Assembly (NCBI RefSeq): GCF_030867095.1
Contig: NC_081828.1
Location: 4,904,001-4,968,000 of the forward strand
Origin: Alligator mississippiensis
Lineage: Eukaryota; Chordata; Crocodylia; Alligatoridae
DNA: 64,000 bases
Direction: 5' to 3'
Part shown: positions 22,281 through 34,244 of the stretch, one piece after another
Numbering within the stretch: position 1 is the stretch's first letter
Layout of the letters: each line of letters opens with the position of its first letter
The notes under the pieces: generated by a model
Databases searched by the model: none
What the model was told of the DNA's origin: nothing
The model's input: only the letters and a program-made list of their open reading frames with translations
Made by a program: the position numbers and the translations under genes

Positions 22281-24427
22281 TTTTTTTTTAACATTTTAAA
22301 GTTTTTTAAAGTTCCTAGTTTTATGATGTCTTCAGGATAATGTGTAAATACACTAGGTTGCAATCATTTTACCATGTAGCTGCACAGCACTTTAAAAAAA
22401 AAATGTGCTAAAAAATAAATGAGAGGAAAAAATGAAAGCCATGTCAATAAAGGCATTCATAAAAAAAAAAAAAATCACAAAAATGTTTGTGGAAAACAGA
22501 TACATTTCAAGCCTCATGAAACAGAAACCTCAACAACATTTCAATGGTTTTTCTTTGTGGAGGGAAAAGTCACATTTCTATCTTCCAGTCATCTTTTCTC
22601 ATAATCCAGTCTTTTTTCCTTGGGGGAGCAGAAATAGCAGGGAGCAATTATGGGCCAGAGCCTCCGGTGCTGTAAATTGCTTTCTTGATGTGGTGTGAGC
22701 GTCTGTCGATATGCACCGCGTGATGCTCCAGCCTTGTGTGTTTGTATCTGGTATCGCCGTCCTCGTGGCCCCATTTTACTTCCACTGAAACGAGTGGCCA
22801 AACTTTAGTTGACTCCAAATGACCTCCCAGTCATGAGGAGTTGCGGGGCAATACAGAGAAGCAGCCAGGCATGGAGGAGGGAAATGAGCAGTCAAGTCCA
22901 GGGAGAGAAAATCCATCCCTGGCAGTCATGCAAAAAAAAAAGTGGGGGATGTATAAGCTTTCCTGCACCACTTGCATCATTTCTCTTTTTTCTTGGCTTT
23001 GATCAGAAACTGCAGGCATGCGGCACAGCTAAAGACCTAAAACAACAGTGACACATTATGGTTGTCTGAGGCTGCACATCTGCCCAGCTGTAGGGAGAAC
23101 AAGCAAAGATGGTTCCTAAGCCACTGGGAGCCTCCTTATCTTCTCATGCAGAAGCCATCAGACCCTAATGACTGGGCATGTAGGTAGCTAGGCTGCATAT
23201 GGTTGTAAATGCATTCATTTACTTTGCAGCCAATGGGAACTGAAATGATGAGTCAATCCTACGCCTATAAACCTGAGCCGTCCCTTTATGGAGAGAATGA
23301 TTTACAAAGGTGACAGGATTGCAGGTCGTATTCAACTTCCAGGTGCCTCTCCAAACCCTTCCCCTCCTGCCTTCTGCTGCTCGCTCTCAGTCCCGTGCAG
23401 GTTGCGGCACATTATGAATTTCCTCTCATTCATAATGCTGAAGGCAGCTCAAAGACACACAGGCCATCCCTGCACTCCCCAGGGCCCCGTGGCTGCAAAG
23501 GCCCACTGGGGGTTGGACTTCAAATTCGAGAAGCTGCTGCAACATGATTTAGGGGCTTAAGTTCAAGCTTTGCAGCTTACAGCGAGACAAGACCGCAGCC
23601 TGTCTATTTAAATGGAGAATTTATTAACAGAGTGAGATAACCACAATCACAGTCACCTAAATGCTTGCTCTGATTGACCAACAGTCCCCTTAGGCAGGTC
23701 CTGTTCCCGTATGGTACGGGATCTTTTTCCTGTCCCTTATTCTCCTCCTCAGAAGTTGCAACACCTCCAAATTCCTCCACCCTGCATTTTCAATTTCTAA
23801 CCTTTTTTTTTTGACATGAGCAAACCCACTTTTCACTGTTGCTACCCCATACCACGAAGCCCACCCCCCTTGCAAAAGAAAATAGCAGGAATTTTTGAGA
23901 AACAACTCATTTGCAAGCTCAGTTACATAGCATTACTTTAAAATAGCATGAGTTAGGCTGAGGCTCTGGCCTACAATTTACACTGAGGCCCTGGAGGGAA
24001 CATTATATTTTTGAGGGCTTGCTTGTGCCAAGATGTGCTCCAGCCATGCCTCCTGCTATGCCGGGGGCTGAGAGACCGAAGGGATCATGTAGAAGTGGCT
24101 GGCTCCCCCGCACTGGCATCTTTCCCAAGAGGGATATGTGCTCCTGTGTAACACCATGTAAGTAGAGCCTGGATTCAGTCCTAGATTCAAGATTGCAACC
24201 GAGTATTGGAGCAGCTGTTCAAGAGCACCAGTGTCTTTTTGTCTGTAAAATAATGACCTGTGTGGGTCACACCCTGCGGTTGCCAGCACATTTCTGCGAG
24301 CATGGTCAGAGAAATTTTCATTGACTCACGCCAAGACCTCGATGGCTGTCTCATCACCTCCTGGTTGCCTAAATGACGGGGGATGCCTATAAATAGACTT
24401 TTTAAGGATGCTCTTGCAAATTTAGGG
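22281..24427. other. AT-rich, then non-repetitive non-coding stretch
   Basis: Positions 22281-22600 are rich in A/T runs and repeated 'acatttcaa' and 'ggaaaa' words, suggesting a decayed repeat. The rest looks single-copy with no gene. Confidence 0.4.
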
Positions 24428-24520
24428 ATATATAGAAATTGGAGATGGACGGGACCTATTTGGGTTGTGGTCCATCTACCTCCCAGCCCAAGATTGTTCC
24501 TGTAGCATCTGTTGTGACAG
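24428..24520 (-). mobile_element. diverged CR1/L3-type LINE 3' fragment, antisense
   Basis: 'aaattggagatggacgggac' followed by 'ctatttgggttgtggtccat' and 'ccaagattgttcctgtagca' reads as the complement of a LINE 3' end of the CR1/L3 group. Old copy with approximate limits. Confidence 0.5.
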
Positions 24521-26199
24521 CAAACTCCAGACCAGCAAACACAAATGGGATGCATTAGACAAGATATTGGATATATGGAGATACTGTGCTTCTCCGGCTC
24601 ATGGACCGAGGACGATCTAGTGATAGCTGCACACAGTTATCACCTAAGGTCTACTGAAGCAGTCCTGCCGTGGGTTGCTGAGCACACTGTGGTTGCAGCT
24701 CTGGATCTCCTAGGGTCTTGTCCACTGTAGTTTCAGATGTGGCAAGCCTCTGATTGCAGACCAGGGTGGGATCTGCCCTCACACACCAGACACCCCCTCA
24801 GTGCAATTCAGCCCGTGGGTGGCAGTGGAGAAGTTTCTACGTGGCTCTTCATGTGAGCTAGAGCAGTCCTCACTGAAGCCAACAGAAATATTACAATTGA
24901 ATATTGTAAATATATTGTGAATATTGTGAAATTCAGCCTGTGGTGTCCTTCCCCAGTGCACTGGAGCACGGCTCTCTCACGTGTCCCACTTCCAGCTAAT
25001 TGCTGCAATGAAAACAGCTCTGAGATGCTGAATGGACACAGTCCTGTCTCTAGCTTTTGATTTTGAATGCACCTGTGTGCCCATGTGATTTGTTTGCATT
25101 AAATACTGGGGAAAAAAGAACATTAAAAAAACAATTTATTAACCCCCCCGCCCTAAAAAGCCCATGACAATGCCTCCTGGTTTCCTACCCCATCCCCTAC
25201 AAAAAACACCTAGTTAATTAGTCTGGCTGTTGTTGTTATTTTATTATTTTTTTAATATCTCCTTTACTATGAATCCAAATGGCTTAGCCCAGGGCTCTAG
25301 CTATATAGGCTTTAGATCCACCCACTGCCTGACTTCATAGGAGGGTTTTATTCTATCAATAGGCTGTCCTCCGTTTTAATTTCTCCCAGATACAGTTCCT
25401 AGCATCTTGGGAAGACGCAGGTACAAATAACGCAAAAAGGTACAGAGCAGGATGAATGGAAGGGATGGGAAGGTGGTGGAAAAGTGAGTGGAGAGTTTCA
25501 AATTGGAAACAGAGATAGGGAAAAAAAAAGACTTGGATTTCTTCGAGTTTTCTGGGTGAAGAACCAGTCCAACTCACGTCCTGTTACAAAGTAGTTCACA
25601 TGGCATGCAGAAGCATTGACTTGATTCATCAATTTTAAGCCTACAAGGCACCATCATCTTGTATAGTCTGGCCTCTGATTTTAGCTCTTTTCAGACTGGA
25701 AATTAAAAGTGTCTCTCACAGGGAAAGCAACAAGATCAAACTCCTAAGGCTGATTTCAGTGATGTTTTAGACATAGTTCTGAATGTGGAGTCTTAATCTT
25801 AGATAAAACCACCTAGCAAAGTAGCAACCAGAACTGCTGGGATATTTTTTGAATGCACTATATTTTCTTTCATAGAAAAATGGCCTTTTTTTAAACTGGA
25901 AGTTTTCGTGGAGGAAAAACCCAGAAATGTTTTCAATTAATTGTTTTTTTTTTTTTATTAATGAAATGAGAAAGTAAAATACATTTCTCATCTTTTCCCC
26001 TCTTTTTTTTGACTTTATCGCTTTTTTCAATAGCAACATAGAAATTTGGAGAAGCAAAAGAAGGGGTGCAGGAAAAGGAGCAAAGGGGAAAGTGGAAAAA
26101 ACTCAAAGGATCCCAAATTATTTTGAAAGAAATGTTTTGTTTTTTTACTGATTTGTTTTTAAATTCAAAACTGAATAATAAGTGTAAGGAAGGATGGTT
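24521..26199. other. non-repetitive to AT-rich non-coding stretch
   Basis: No gene. Positions 25840-26180 contain many A/T homopolymers and repeated 'gaaa/tttc' words consistent with a decayed repeat. Confidence 0.4.
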
Positions 26200-26290
26200 G
26201 GGGGTGATACCTTTTATAGGGCCAATTGCATGGTTGGGATAGACGTAGACAAGCTGTTGAATGCAGTCTGTTCTTCTATGTGTCGGAGCC
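26200..26290 (+). mobile_element. half of a palindromic GGTGATA-type element
   Basis: 'gggggtgataccttttatag' followed by 'ggccaattgcatggttggga' and 'caagctgttgaatgcagtct' resembles the terminal arm of the element at 60302-61084, which begins GAGGTGATCTCTTTTATTAG. Only one arm is present. Confidence 0.45.
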
Positions 26291-28297
26291 AGGCCTGAAA
26301 ACTTGTGGGATAAAGCTGATAATCCTGGGGGGTACTGTCCTCCTTTTTCAGCCAGACCTTCTGTTAAAGGTAAAATATGTCTAGTTTAAGCAGAGGATCT
26401 GAAATCTCTCCTGGATGCCTAAAAGTCTTCCCATGTCTTTCTTAACTCACCCTGCCTGTTTGGTATGCAGCCTGGAGAATTAGCAAGTTTAATCTTTGAT
26501 GGGGAGGGAAGTTTTTTGAGGAGCTTCCAACTCTGCTGAGCCATAACGAGAGAAATAAGTCAAATCTGGGGACGTTTCAAAGAGACATGCCGTGACAGAA
26601 ACGACCGATGGAAACGGAGCTGTCACTTGTTCCTTGTCTCAACAGGAGATGGTTTTGTGGCACGATTGAGCCAAACTGGGTCCGCAAGGCATGGCTTGCA
26701 ATTTTAGCATCGACGTCTTGACTTTTATACCAGAGTTCATCCAGTAACAGTCTCTGAGCGTTTGCTTTATTGCTCTGGGCCGTCACTAGGTGCAAGTGAT
26801 ATGTGACAGCAAAGGGTGAGCATAGCCAGCAAATCCATTTTGGGCTTAAGTTATGAGTATCTCAGGTGAAAAGTGTTAGCTAACAAAGTCTGCCCCAAGT
26901 GTCAACCTGGATCTATGGTAGGAAGCTCCATCTGGTATGTCATTTGAGATAAGGTGGAGAACCTGACCTGGATTCTTCTGTCCATTGGAAAGGGGATTTT
27001 GGCAGCATCGTTAAAGCCTTGGTTACAGGGGAAACGCATGACGTGTATGCCTACCAGGCCTTGGTTTTGAAGCGTGAGAGGTGGCTGGTCCCTCCAATGG
27101 GCAAGTCAGGATGTTGCTCTGTGCTGTTTCCCAAGCTCTTTGGTGACCCAACATACGCACCAAACCAGATAATGTGGCAAAGATGCTCTGGGGATGCCCT
27201 TCTCTGCTGCTGTCAGGCATGCAGAAAAAAGGGGAGGTTTCCTGGGATAGCCAGGCTTGCTTCAGGACATCTACACAGCATCCAGCAACTGGGGCCATGT
27301 GCTCTTCAGCTTCGGCTTTGGGAGTGCCAGGATGTGGTGTAGACATACCTGTTCTGGTGAATCTAGGTTTCCTCGTCCTGTTTCTGGATGTAGCTTTCCC
27401 CTAACAGTCCTCCCTACCTGTGGCTGAACTTGCACGTACGGTCTGGAAAGCAACTCAGTCTTTGTAGACAATTTACACCATGCCCTGGTAATTGGAGCCG
27501 GTGGTGGATCTCCCTTGGTGTTAAGAAAATTGCAGAAATGTAGCATATTTTCATGCCACAGTGACAGCTCGGCTCCCTTGATAACATGTATAGGGTATTG
27601 AGTTGGTTCAGGATAAAAGTGAATTTGCTAACGAGGAATGGAGAGAAGCTCTGGTGTGTGTTGTGGGTGTCAGGCTCTACAAACTTGGTCCTTAGAAAGA
27701 TAAGACAAAAAAAAATCTGGATCTGAACCAGAATTGAATTTCTCTCACAATTTCAGGTCATGGGTCATGGGTCTTTTGGGTTAACCTTTGATTTAGGATC
27801 AGAGTATGGGGGCTCAGCTCTTTCCCCTGTATACTGGCTCCACTTGGGCACAGAGGAGCCTCAAGGAGATGGTTATGGCTTCCTTATTCTGCACCAACTT
27901 TGCCCCACCATTTGTTAGAGAGGCCTCTGAAGTTTCTCTAGTAAGAAAAAAGTTTCTCCTAGCATAAGATCTCATGTCAGTGGAGGACTGGGGGATTTGC
28001 TTTGACACTCCCCATCTCCTCTCAGCATGCCCCTATGCCAGGGTCAGGGGCATATGCCAAAGGGGTTGCTATCACTGGGGCTTGTGCTGATAGCACATTC
28101 TCCTCTGCTGGTCACCGATGCCAAGCACCTGACCTGTTTCTGTTGCTTCTCTTACACAAAGAGGCTGGACAGCAGTAAAGCATCGCACCCAAAATCCTGT
28201 CCTGGATCCAAACCTTCCAAAATTTCTAAATGGCTTGGATTTGGGTTTATGCATCTCTAGATCTTTATTTTTTCTGGCCTCTTTTTGCATGCAAGCT
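26291..28297. other. non-repetitive non-coding stretch
   Basis: No gene or clear repeat. Open frames on both strands at 27019-27346 are mutual mirror images and show no domain. Confidence 0.4.
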
Positions 28298-28405
28298 GGG
28301 GAAGCACAGCAAGATCCCTTTCCCCCTGCATTAGGGGAAGCACGACGAGATCCCTTTGCCCCTGCATTAGGGGAAGCACGGCGAGATCCCTTTGCATAAA
28401 ATGCA
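28298..28405. repeat. 36-bp tandem repeat, three copies
   Basis: Units start at 28298, 28334 and 28370, each beginning GGGGAAGCAC and containing CGAGATCCCTTT, with the third unit diverging at its end. The period is a multiple of three, so an antisense frame stays open with repeated SRRASPNAG-type residues. No other sign of coding is present. Confidence 0.9.
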
Positions 28406-29049
28406 GTTAAAAAAGAAAATCCTTGCAGTTTATGCGGAAGATTTTCCACCAATTTTTTTTTTCCCCTTGACCCTGCTCCTTGCTCCAGTATCTGTTACAC
28501 ATCTCTGGCACAATCTAAGTGCTGCAGCACAGCATTTGAAACAAGACTCTTTATAATGTAAGACTGGTATGTTTGACCTGGTGTTAATTACAGATGTCAG
28601 TGATATTTAAGTGGTGCACGTTGGAGTGTAAGGCTAAAGACAGAGGCTTTCTGGGTCAGGGTTTCCTTGCAAAAATGGACGGGATTTTTCATGAAAACAA
28701 CCATTCCATCTGGCAAATTCAGCATCGCAACCTGGAAATCAGGGTTCATGAAAAATGAGCAGCCTTCACCAAGGATCGATGTATGTATCGCTGAGAAAGA
28801 AAGAGTTGTCTTGTCTGGCTGTGTGGCACTGAAGATCAGTGAAACTGGTGGTAGACTGGGTGAATACGGGAAATATGAGTGACGGTAGTAGGAGTTAACT
28901 CCCAATGCCTTGCTAGAAGGAAGGGGAAAATAAAGCTTGAAATGAACTTTTAAAAACTAAATGGTTTGTCTGGGGAGGAGAAAAGGCAGAGCCTGGGAGG
29001 CTTAATCAGAGCCCCCAGAGAAAGAAGTCTTATCATACTCATTGCGCTG
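28406..29049. other. non-repetitive non-coding stretch
   Basis: I see no gene or clear repeat. Confidence 0.4.
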
Positions 29050-29230
29050 TCTCATAGGTCCCTGGCAGGCATTACACTTGAGATGTGATTAACTGGTTAA
29101 TCATATCATCAGTAATGATCTGGCCATGCGCTCATTCAATTAATAGCATGATAAGCAGGGAATAAGCCATAAAATTATTACACAAAACATGTTTAATAAC
29201 TTTGTGGCTGGTTTCCATCGAGACTTAAAC
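29050..29230. other. candidate conserved non-coding block
   Basis: This single-copy block is dense in homeodomain-like and paired AT words (GTGATTAACTGG, TTAATCATATCATC, CAATTAATAGCATGATAAG, TTTAATAACTTTG). It resembles vertebrate developmental enhancers. This is inference from composition and motif density only. Confidence 0.3.
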
Positions 29231-29984
29231 TGAACGTGTGGCTGGGGCTCGCAGCCTTCAAGACTCCAGTGCAGGCCCATTGCTCAGCTGACCAGGGCTC
29301 CCAGCCACAGGAGCTTGCGGTGCAGGGGGAGACCAGGCTCACGATCCCAGGCAATGTGTCAATGAGGGGATCTGACCCCTGATCCCACAGTCATAACTTC
29401 TGCCATTGTTCAAATCATGCATCAGACCCTATCACGCCTTTAATTCAACATCTGTCGGCAGCCGTGGTGTCATATATGCCCAAACAAGGCCAAGTGAGAG
29501 GAGAGGTCTCACCTGATGCTATAGTATGCCCACTTTGTACCAGTATCTGTGATCTTTGGAAATGCATTCAGACTACAAAAGCACCCATGTACGTCAGGTG
29601 GTTTTTGGAAATCCATTGCTAATTGTGTCACTGCAGAGGTGCCGTTCAACTTTGGAGACAGAACTAGTTGGCAAATTTTTGAAAGAACAATGCTCCAGGA
29701 GAATGTGCCATTCCATAGAAACCAACCTGCTTCACAAGTTGGGTTGATCGAGATTGAATTTCAGTTTGGAATAACACCGGGAAGAAGTGTTGACAGAGAG
29801 ATAACATGTTTCATCTTCTTTAGAACTGATTTTTCCCTTTGAACTTTTCTTTTTTTTTGTCTTCTCAAAGGCAAGACAACATGGTAAAAAGTACAAAATT
29901 GAAACAACGTGGGATGGACCAGAAACATTTTTTTAATTGACTCTTTCCTTCACAGACACTTTCAAGTTTTATAATCATTCAGGT
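29231..29984. other. non-repetitive non-coding stretch
   Basis: I see no gene or clear repeat. Confidence 0.4.
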
Positions 29985-30790
29985 GAGGCACAGACAGTCA
30001 AAGAGCCCGAGGCTGAATCGATTCAGTCTGTGCAGGTTAGTCTAAACTGCACAGATTAAATTCAGACAGAAGTGAACAGACAGTTTACCTCTGAATCAGG
30101 AAATGCAGCCACAGGCCTGCAGCGGCTCAGGCCAGAAGCTGGGGCAGGGGGCACTAGAGCACGGCTCTCTGGCTGTGTGTTTACTTCCTTTTCCTGCTGC
30201 CTCTGAGGTCTCTGGGATTCGCAGCCCAGAATCACAACAGTCGGACTCTGCAGGGCTGATCATTACTTCCTCTTCCTGCTTCCAGGTGTCTCTGGGATTT
30301 GTAGTCTGCAGTTGAAGCCAGTAGTAAATTTGAGCAGGGGAAGGGGTGTTTAACCCCGCTCCCTGGCCCCGGACCCGAGCCGGGGTTTGCCTGGAGGTGG
30401 CAGTCCCTCTCTGCAGACTCCCCAGCCAGACTTGTCGCCTCCTCCTTGTCAGCCAGCCCTCACTGCTCTTGCTAGGAAGCAGAGGGGTGGGGCCATCCCT
30501 GCTTTTTGGAGCAGACAGGACAGCCCAACCCAGCCCAGCGCAGGGCTGCAGAGCATGCTGGGATGCTGGGGGACTGTGATTTAACTTAAACCAGGAAGGG
30601 GTCTGGCTGGGACAGAAGTTTTCTAAACCAGTTTGACCCAAATCAGTTAAGCCTGATACTACATTCAACCAGGTTTCTCCTAAACCAGTTTCAGCCATTT
30701 TGAAACTGGTTTATGTGCACTGAGCTTCTGTTCTGTTACAGGTTTAGACCAGTTTCTGCTCATTTAACCTGGTTTGTGTGTATCTTCTGT
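29985..30790. mobile_element. composite DNA-transposon-derived region
   Basis: Several signs point to decayed TIR elements. There is a perfect 14-bp palindrome CTGAATCGATTCAG at 30013-30026. An 82-bp-spaced direct repeat of 'ttacttcctyttcctgct' with 'tctctgggatt' starts at 30181 and 30263. A perfect 13-bp-arm hairpin of TAAACCAGTTTCA lies at 30681-30713, with further 'aaccagttt' words at 30625-30770. The middle is GC-rich. The open frame of about 200 codons on the reverse strand has no domain and is probably a composition effect. Confidence 0.4.
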
Positions 30791-30954
30791 CCCTAGCCCT
30801 AGAACGGAGCTCCCGTTCTCTGCTCAGATTGCAATGGAAATCCATTGTGCTAGGGGCTGTACTTTCTCTTCCACGTGAAGAAAAAGTTCCTGACCTGAAG
30901 CACTTAAATAGCTAAGATCCAGCATGGGATAAAGGCAGGATTTTTATCCTGATT

Positions 30955-31060
30955 TGATCCTTAAAGTAACAAGACTTTGCCAGGGTCACAGCTGGAGCCC
31001 ACAGCAGAGCTGAGAACTGAATGCCAGTCTCCTGAGTCCCAGCTCAGTGCCTTCACCATA
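30955..31060 (-). repeat. MIR-like fragment, antisense
   Basis: 'gccagggtcacagctggagc' then 'agagctgagaactgaatgcc' then 'tcctgagtcccagctcagtg' follow the order of a reverse-complemented MIR 5' half. Confidence 0.6.
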
Positions 31061-32377
31061 ATATTATCTTCTTCTCTTGTCTCTCTCTGGACCTTCCCTA
31101 CCTTATTGTCGGTCAGTAAAGATGCCACAGAAGTTGCTTCTGCCTCCGGTACTACCTAACAAATGGACTTTCCAATGCTGCCTGCTGCCCCAATATGATA
31201 GGTGCAAGCAATAACCCAAGACAACAAAAATCGAGGATCTGAATCAATTTGCCAGCAAGGAAGTTTTGATTTTAAAGGTACAGTCATGCTTCTGGCTGAT
31301 CTGAGCACTGCCCTGAACGTTTGGGCCTGCATGCTTGCAGACTCACAAAGGCCCTGAAAGGGAGCAGGCTTCATGCAATTTGAATGCATTTATCCCTCCT
31401 GGATTTAGCTTGCACAGTGTGGGTGGAGACTAGCTTCTGGATTTTGAGGCCATCTGCCCTGTCCAGAACTGGCCAGCAAAGATCCTGGATCTTTACACTT
31501 GGTGGCAGGGAGGAAATCACTGTCCTCAGGTAACATATCATGGGGGAGGTCTGAACTGACAGCAAGCTGCCCTACGCAGTCAGATAGTTTCAGACTGGTC
31601 TCCATATTAATACACATCAGGGGAAAAAACAGTCTGACAAATAGCTAACTAATGCCCTTAGTAGATTTGTTCTGTGTCTAATATTTGTCACGTTGTGAAA
31701 CATGGTAAAACCTCACATCGTTTTACGTAGCAAGTATCATTTGGGCTAAATCATCCCAAATGGGGAAGAGGGTCCTTTAGGGAGGAAGTTCAGGTGATAA
31801 GATAGGAGAGGGCTCGGAAAGAGCATTGAAAATTGACTTTATTGACCTAGCTTTCAAAGAGACTTCCCGTGATTCTTGAATCTAGCAAAGGAAGGCACGA
31901 GAGGAGCCAAGGGCTGGAAGGTGGAGCCATAATCAAGCCAGAAATGAGGCACGGCTTGGTACCAATAGACATTTAACAACTTGAAAGAGCTGCTAAGAGT
32001 GGGGTGGATTCCCCATCTTCTGAAGATTTCAGGTCCAACTTAAAGGTCTTTTTATTAGACAAGCTTTGGATGGCCGCAAATGAATAGGCTTCATGCAGGG
32101 GGAACATGTTGTTCAATCCCAGAGGTCAGACTGGAGGATGTAATGTTGTATTCACGCCTCAGGATCAGCCAAAGGGACATGAAAATAAGGCAGATGACTC
32201 AGTAGCACCATGTCTTGTATGTCCAACATGCACAGGCGGGGCTATGGCAATCTCTGAATGCACTTGTCTGTGTGCCGAAGCCAGGGTCTGCAAAACAAAA
32301 TAGGGCTTAGATTAATTATAGGAAATTCCTGAACAAAACCACCCCAAAGCGTGAGCTTTCACACTTGAGCTTAAAGG
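31061..32377. other. non-repetitive non-coding stretch
   Basis: No gene is supported. A weak LINE-like phrase ('ggtggattccccatcttctg') occurs near 32004 but is too short to call. Confidence 0.35.
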
Positions 32378-32525
32378 ATATTTAAGAGGTGGTATTTAAG
32401 AGGAGATTGGACAAACACCTGTCTGGGGTCATCTGATCCCAGCACTCTTTCCTGCCCAGGGCAGGGGTCAGACTCAGTGATCTAATAGGTCCCTTCTGAC
32501 CCTGATATCTAGGAAATCTATGATA
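32378..32525 (+). mobile_element. CR1 LINE 3' end fragment, sense
   Basis: 'gagattggacaaacacctgt', 'ggggtcatctgatcccagca', 'ctctttcctgcccagggcag' and 'taggtcccttctgaccctga' form a clean CR1 3' end ending in 'aaatctatgata'. The same subfamily supplies the longer copy at 32825-34175 and the insert at 14358-14455. Confidence 0.9.
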
Positions 32526-32603
32526 CACACACATATATATACACACATACATATATACACACACCTTTGTGAAAGTTAATACATATATATTAACCTTCAC
32601 AAA
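32525..32603. repeat. CA/TA microsatellite and adjoining hairpin
   Basis: A mixed (CA)n/(TA)n run starts directly at the CR1 3' end. It is followed by an inverted repeat with 15-bp arms, 32566-32580 and 32589-32603, with one mismatch and an 8-base AT loop. Confidence 0.85.
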
Positions 32604-32734
32604 TCCGCCTCGTTATCCTCTCTCAGGATATCCATTATCTGTTAGCTACTGAAGTGCTTGAGTGATGCTGACCAAGGCGACCTCCTTGTTTCCTTATACT
32701 TCCATGTAGGCCCCTGGTGTCTTTTGTCCTGTAT

Positions 32735-32820
32735 TTAGGTAGAAAGCTCTTTGTGACAGGGACCATCTTTTTTATTTTGTGTTTCTACAGCCCCTAGCGC
32801 AGTTGCGTTGAGATGTACAG
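32735..32820 (+). repeat. MIR/L2-type 3' tail, sense
   Basis: 'gaaagctctttgtgacaggg' followed by 'tttctacagcccctagcgca' matches the shared MIR/L2 tail ('gctctttggggcagggac', 'gtacagcacctagcacaatg') known from sauropsids. Confidence 0.6.
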
Positions 32821-32824
32821 CTAG

Positions 32825-34088
32825 GGCTGTGATACCTCGGTCCTGGGGAAGCTTTTTGAGAGAATTATCCTGGCGCATGTCCGCGAGGGGCTAGAAGGGG
32901 AGGTTATGCTTAGGGGCAACCAGCATGGGTTCATTAGGGGCAGGTCCTGTCAGACCAACCTGGTGGCCTTCTATGACCAGGTCACCAAATCCCTGGATGC
33001 AGGTGTCATGGTGGATATAGTCTTCCTGGACTTTAGGAAGGCCTTTGACATGGTCTCTCACCCCATTCTCATTAAAAAACTAGGAGACTGTGGCGTTGAT
33101 GCCTACACAGTCAGATGGGTCGCAAATTGGCTGGAGGGCCGTACCCAGAGAGTGGTGGTGGATGGGTCATTTTCGACCTGGAGGGATGTGGGCAGTGGGG
33201 TCCCCCAGGGCTCATTCCTCAGACCTGTGCTGTTCAACATCTTCATCAGTGACTTGGACGAAGGAGTAAAAAGCACCCTGTTCAAATTTGCAGATGACAC
33301 TAAAATGTGGGGGGAAGTGGGCACGCTAGAAGGGAGGAATAGGCTGTAATTGGATCTGGACAGGCTACAGGGGTGGGCGGATGAGAACAGGATGGGGTTC
33401 AACACTGACAAGTGCAAGGTGCTGCACCTGGGGGGGAAGAAGCAGCAGCAGACCTACAGGCTGGGGAACTCCCTTCTCGTCAGTGCAGAGGCAGAAAAGG
33501 ATCTGGGAGTCATTATTGATGCCAAAATGAACATGGGCCGACAGTGTGGGGACGCGGTCAGGAAGGCCAACCGTACCTTGTCATGTATCCACAGATGCGT
33601 CTCGAGCAGGTCCAAGGTGGTGATCCTCCCCCTCTATGCGACACTGGTCAGGCCACAGCTGGAGTACTGCGTCCAGTTCTGGGCGCCGCACTTCAGGAGG
33701 GATGTGGACAGCATGGAGAGGATCCAGAAGAGGCCACTCGCATGATCCAGTGGCAGCAGGGCAAGCCCTGCAAGGAGAGGCTACGGGACCTGAACCTGTT
33801 CAGCCTCCACCAGAGGAGGCTGAAGGGGATCTAGTGGCCTGTTACAAACTAGTCAGGGGCGACCAGCAGGCACTGGGGGAGTCCCTGTTCCCCCGAGCAC
33901 TCCCAGGAGTGACTAGAAACAACGGTCACAAGCTGGCAGAGGGTAGATTCAGACTAGACATCAGGAGGCGCTACATCACTGTCAGGGCAGCTAGGATCTG
34001 GAACCAACTTCCAAGAGAAGTGGTGCTGGCTCCTACCCTGGGGGTCTTTAAAAGGAGTCTGGATGAAACCCTCGCTGGGGTCATTTGA
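32825..34088 (+). pseudogene. CR1 ORF2 reverse transcriptase, truncated and broken
   Basis: The first frame, open from 32825 with an internal ATG at 32906, carries the reverse transcriptase motifs in order: [30 protein letters not shown] and the active-site FADD (33287-33298). It meets a TAA at 33347-33349 where a CAA glutamine codon would be expected. The same frame then resumes with the C-terminal CR1 region (CKVLHLGGKK, LGVIIDAKM, YATLVRPQLEYCVQFW). Two single-base losses in G-runs, near 33731 and 33825, shift the frame twice before the final part ending at TGA 34086-34088. Normal CR1 ORF2 proteins also carry an N-terminal endonuclease, missing here. Confidence 0.95.
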
Positions 34089-34175
34089 CCCAGTGCTCTT
34101 TCCTGCCACGGCAGGGGGTTGGACTTGGTGATCTGCTCAGGTCCCTTCTGACCCGATCTACTATGAAACACAAAT
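32825..34175 (+). mobile_element. 5'-truncated CR1 LINE with ORF2 remnant and 3'-UTR
   Basis: This 1.35-kb element enters in the middle of ORF2, just upstream of the first conserved reverse transcriptase blocks. It runs through the ORF2 stop (34086-34088) into the CR1 3'-UTR: 'ctctttcctgccacggcag', 'ggttggacttggtgatctgc', 'ggtcccttctgacccga', 'ctactatgaaa'. It is the best preserved transposon coding sequence in the window, but it has no endonuclease region and no ORF1, so it is not autonomous. A hAT-type MITE lies 70 bp downstream. Confidence 0.95.
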
Positions 34176-34244
34176 AAAAAATCATAATGAGCTGGTGGTC
34201 GGTCGGGCAACCTTGGATAGGATGGGGTTCCTTTTTGTTTGGAT

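Noticed and set aside
30096-30698. 200-codon reverse open frame, the longest in the window
   Set aside because: It sits in a GC-rich transposon-derived block with few stops, carries no recognisable domain and is mirrored by forward frames. Composition explains it.
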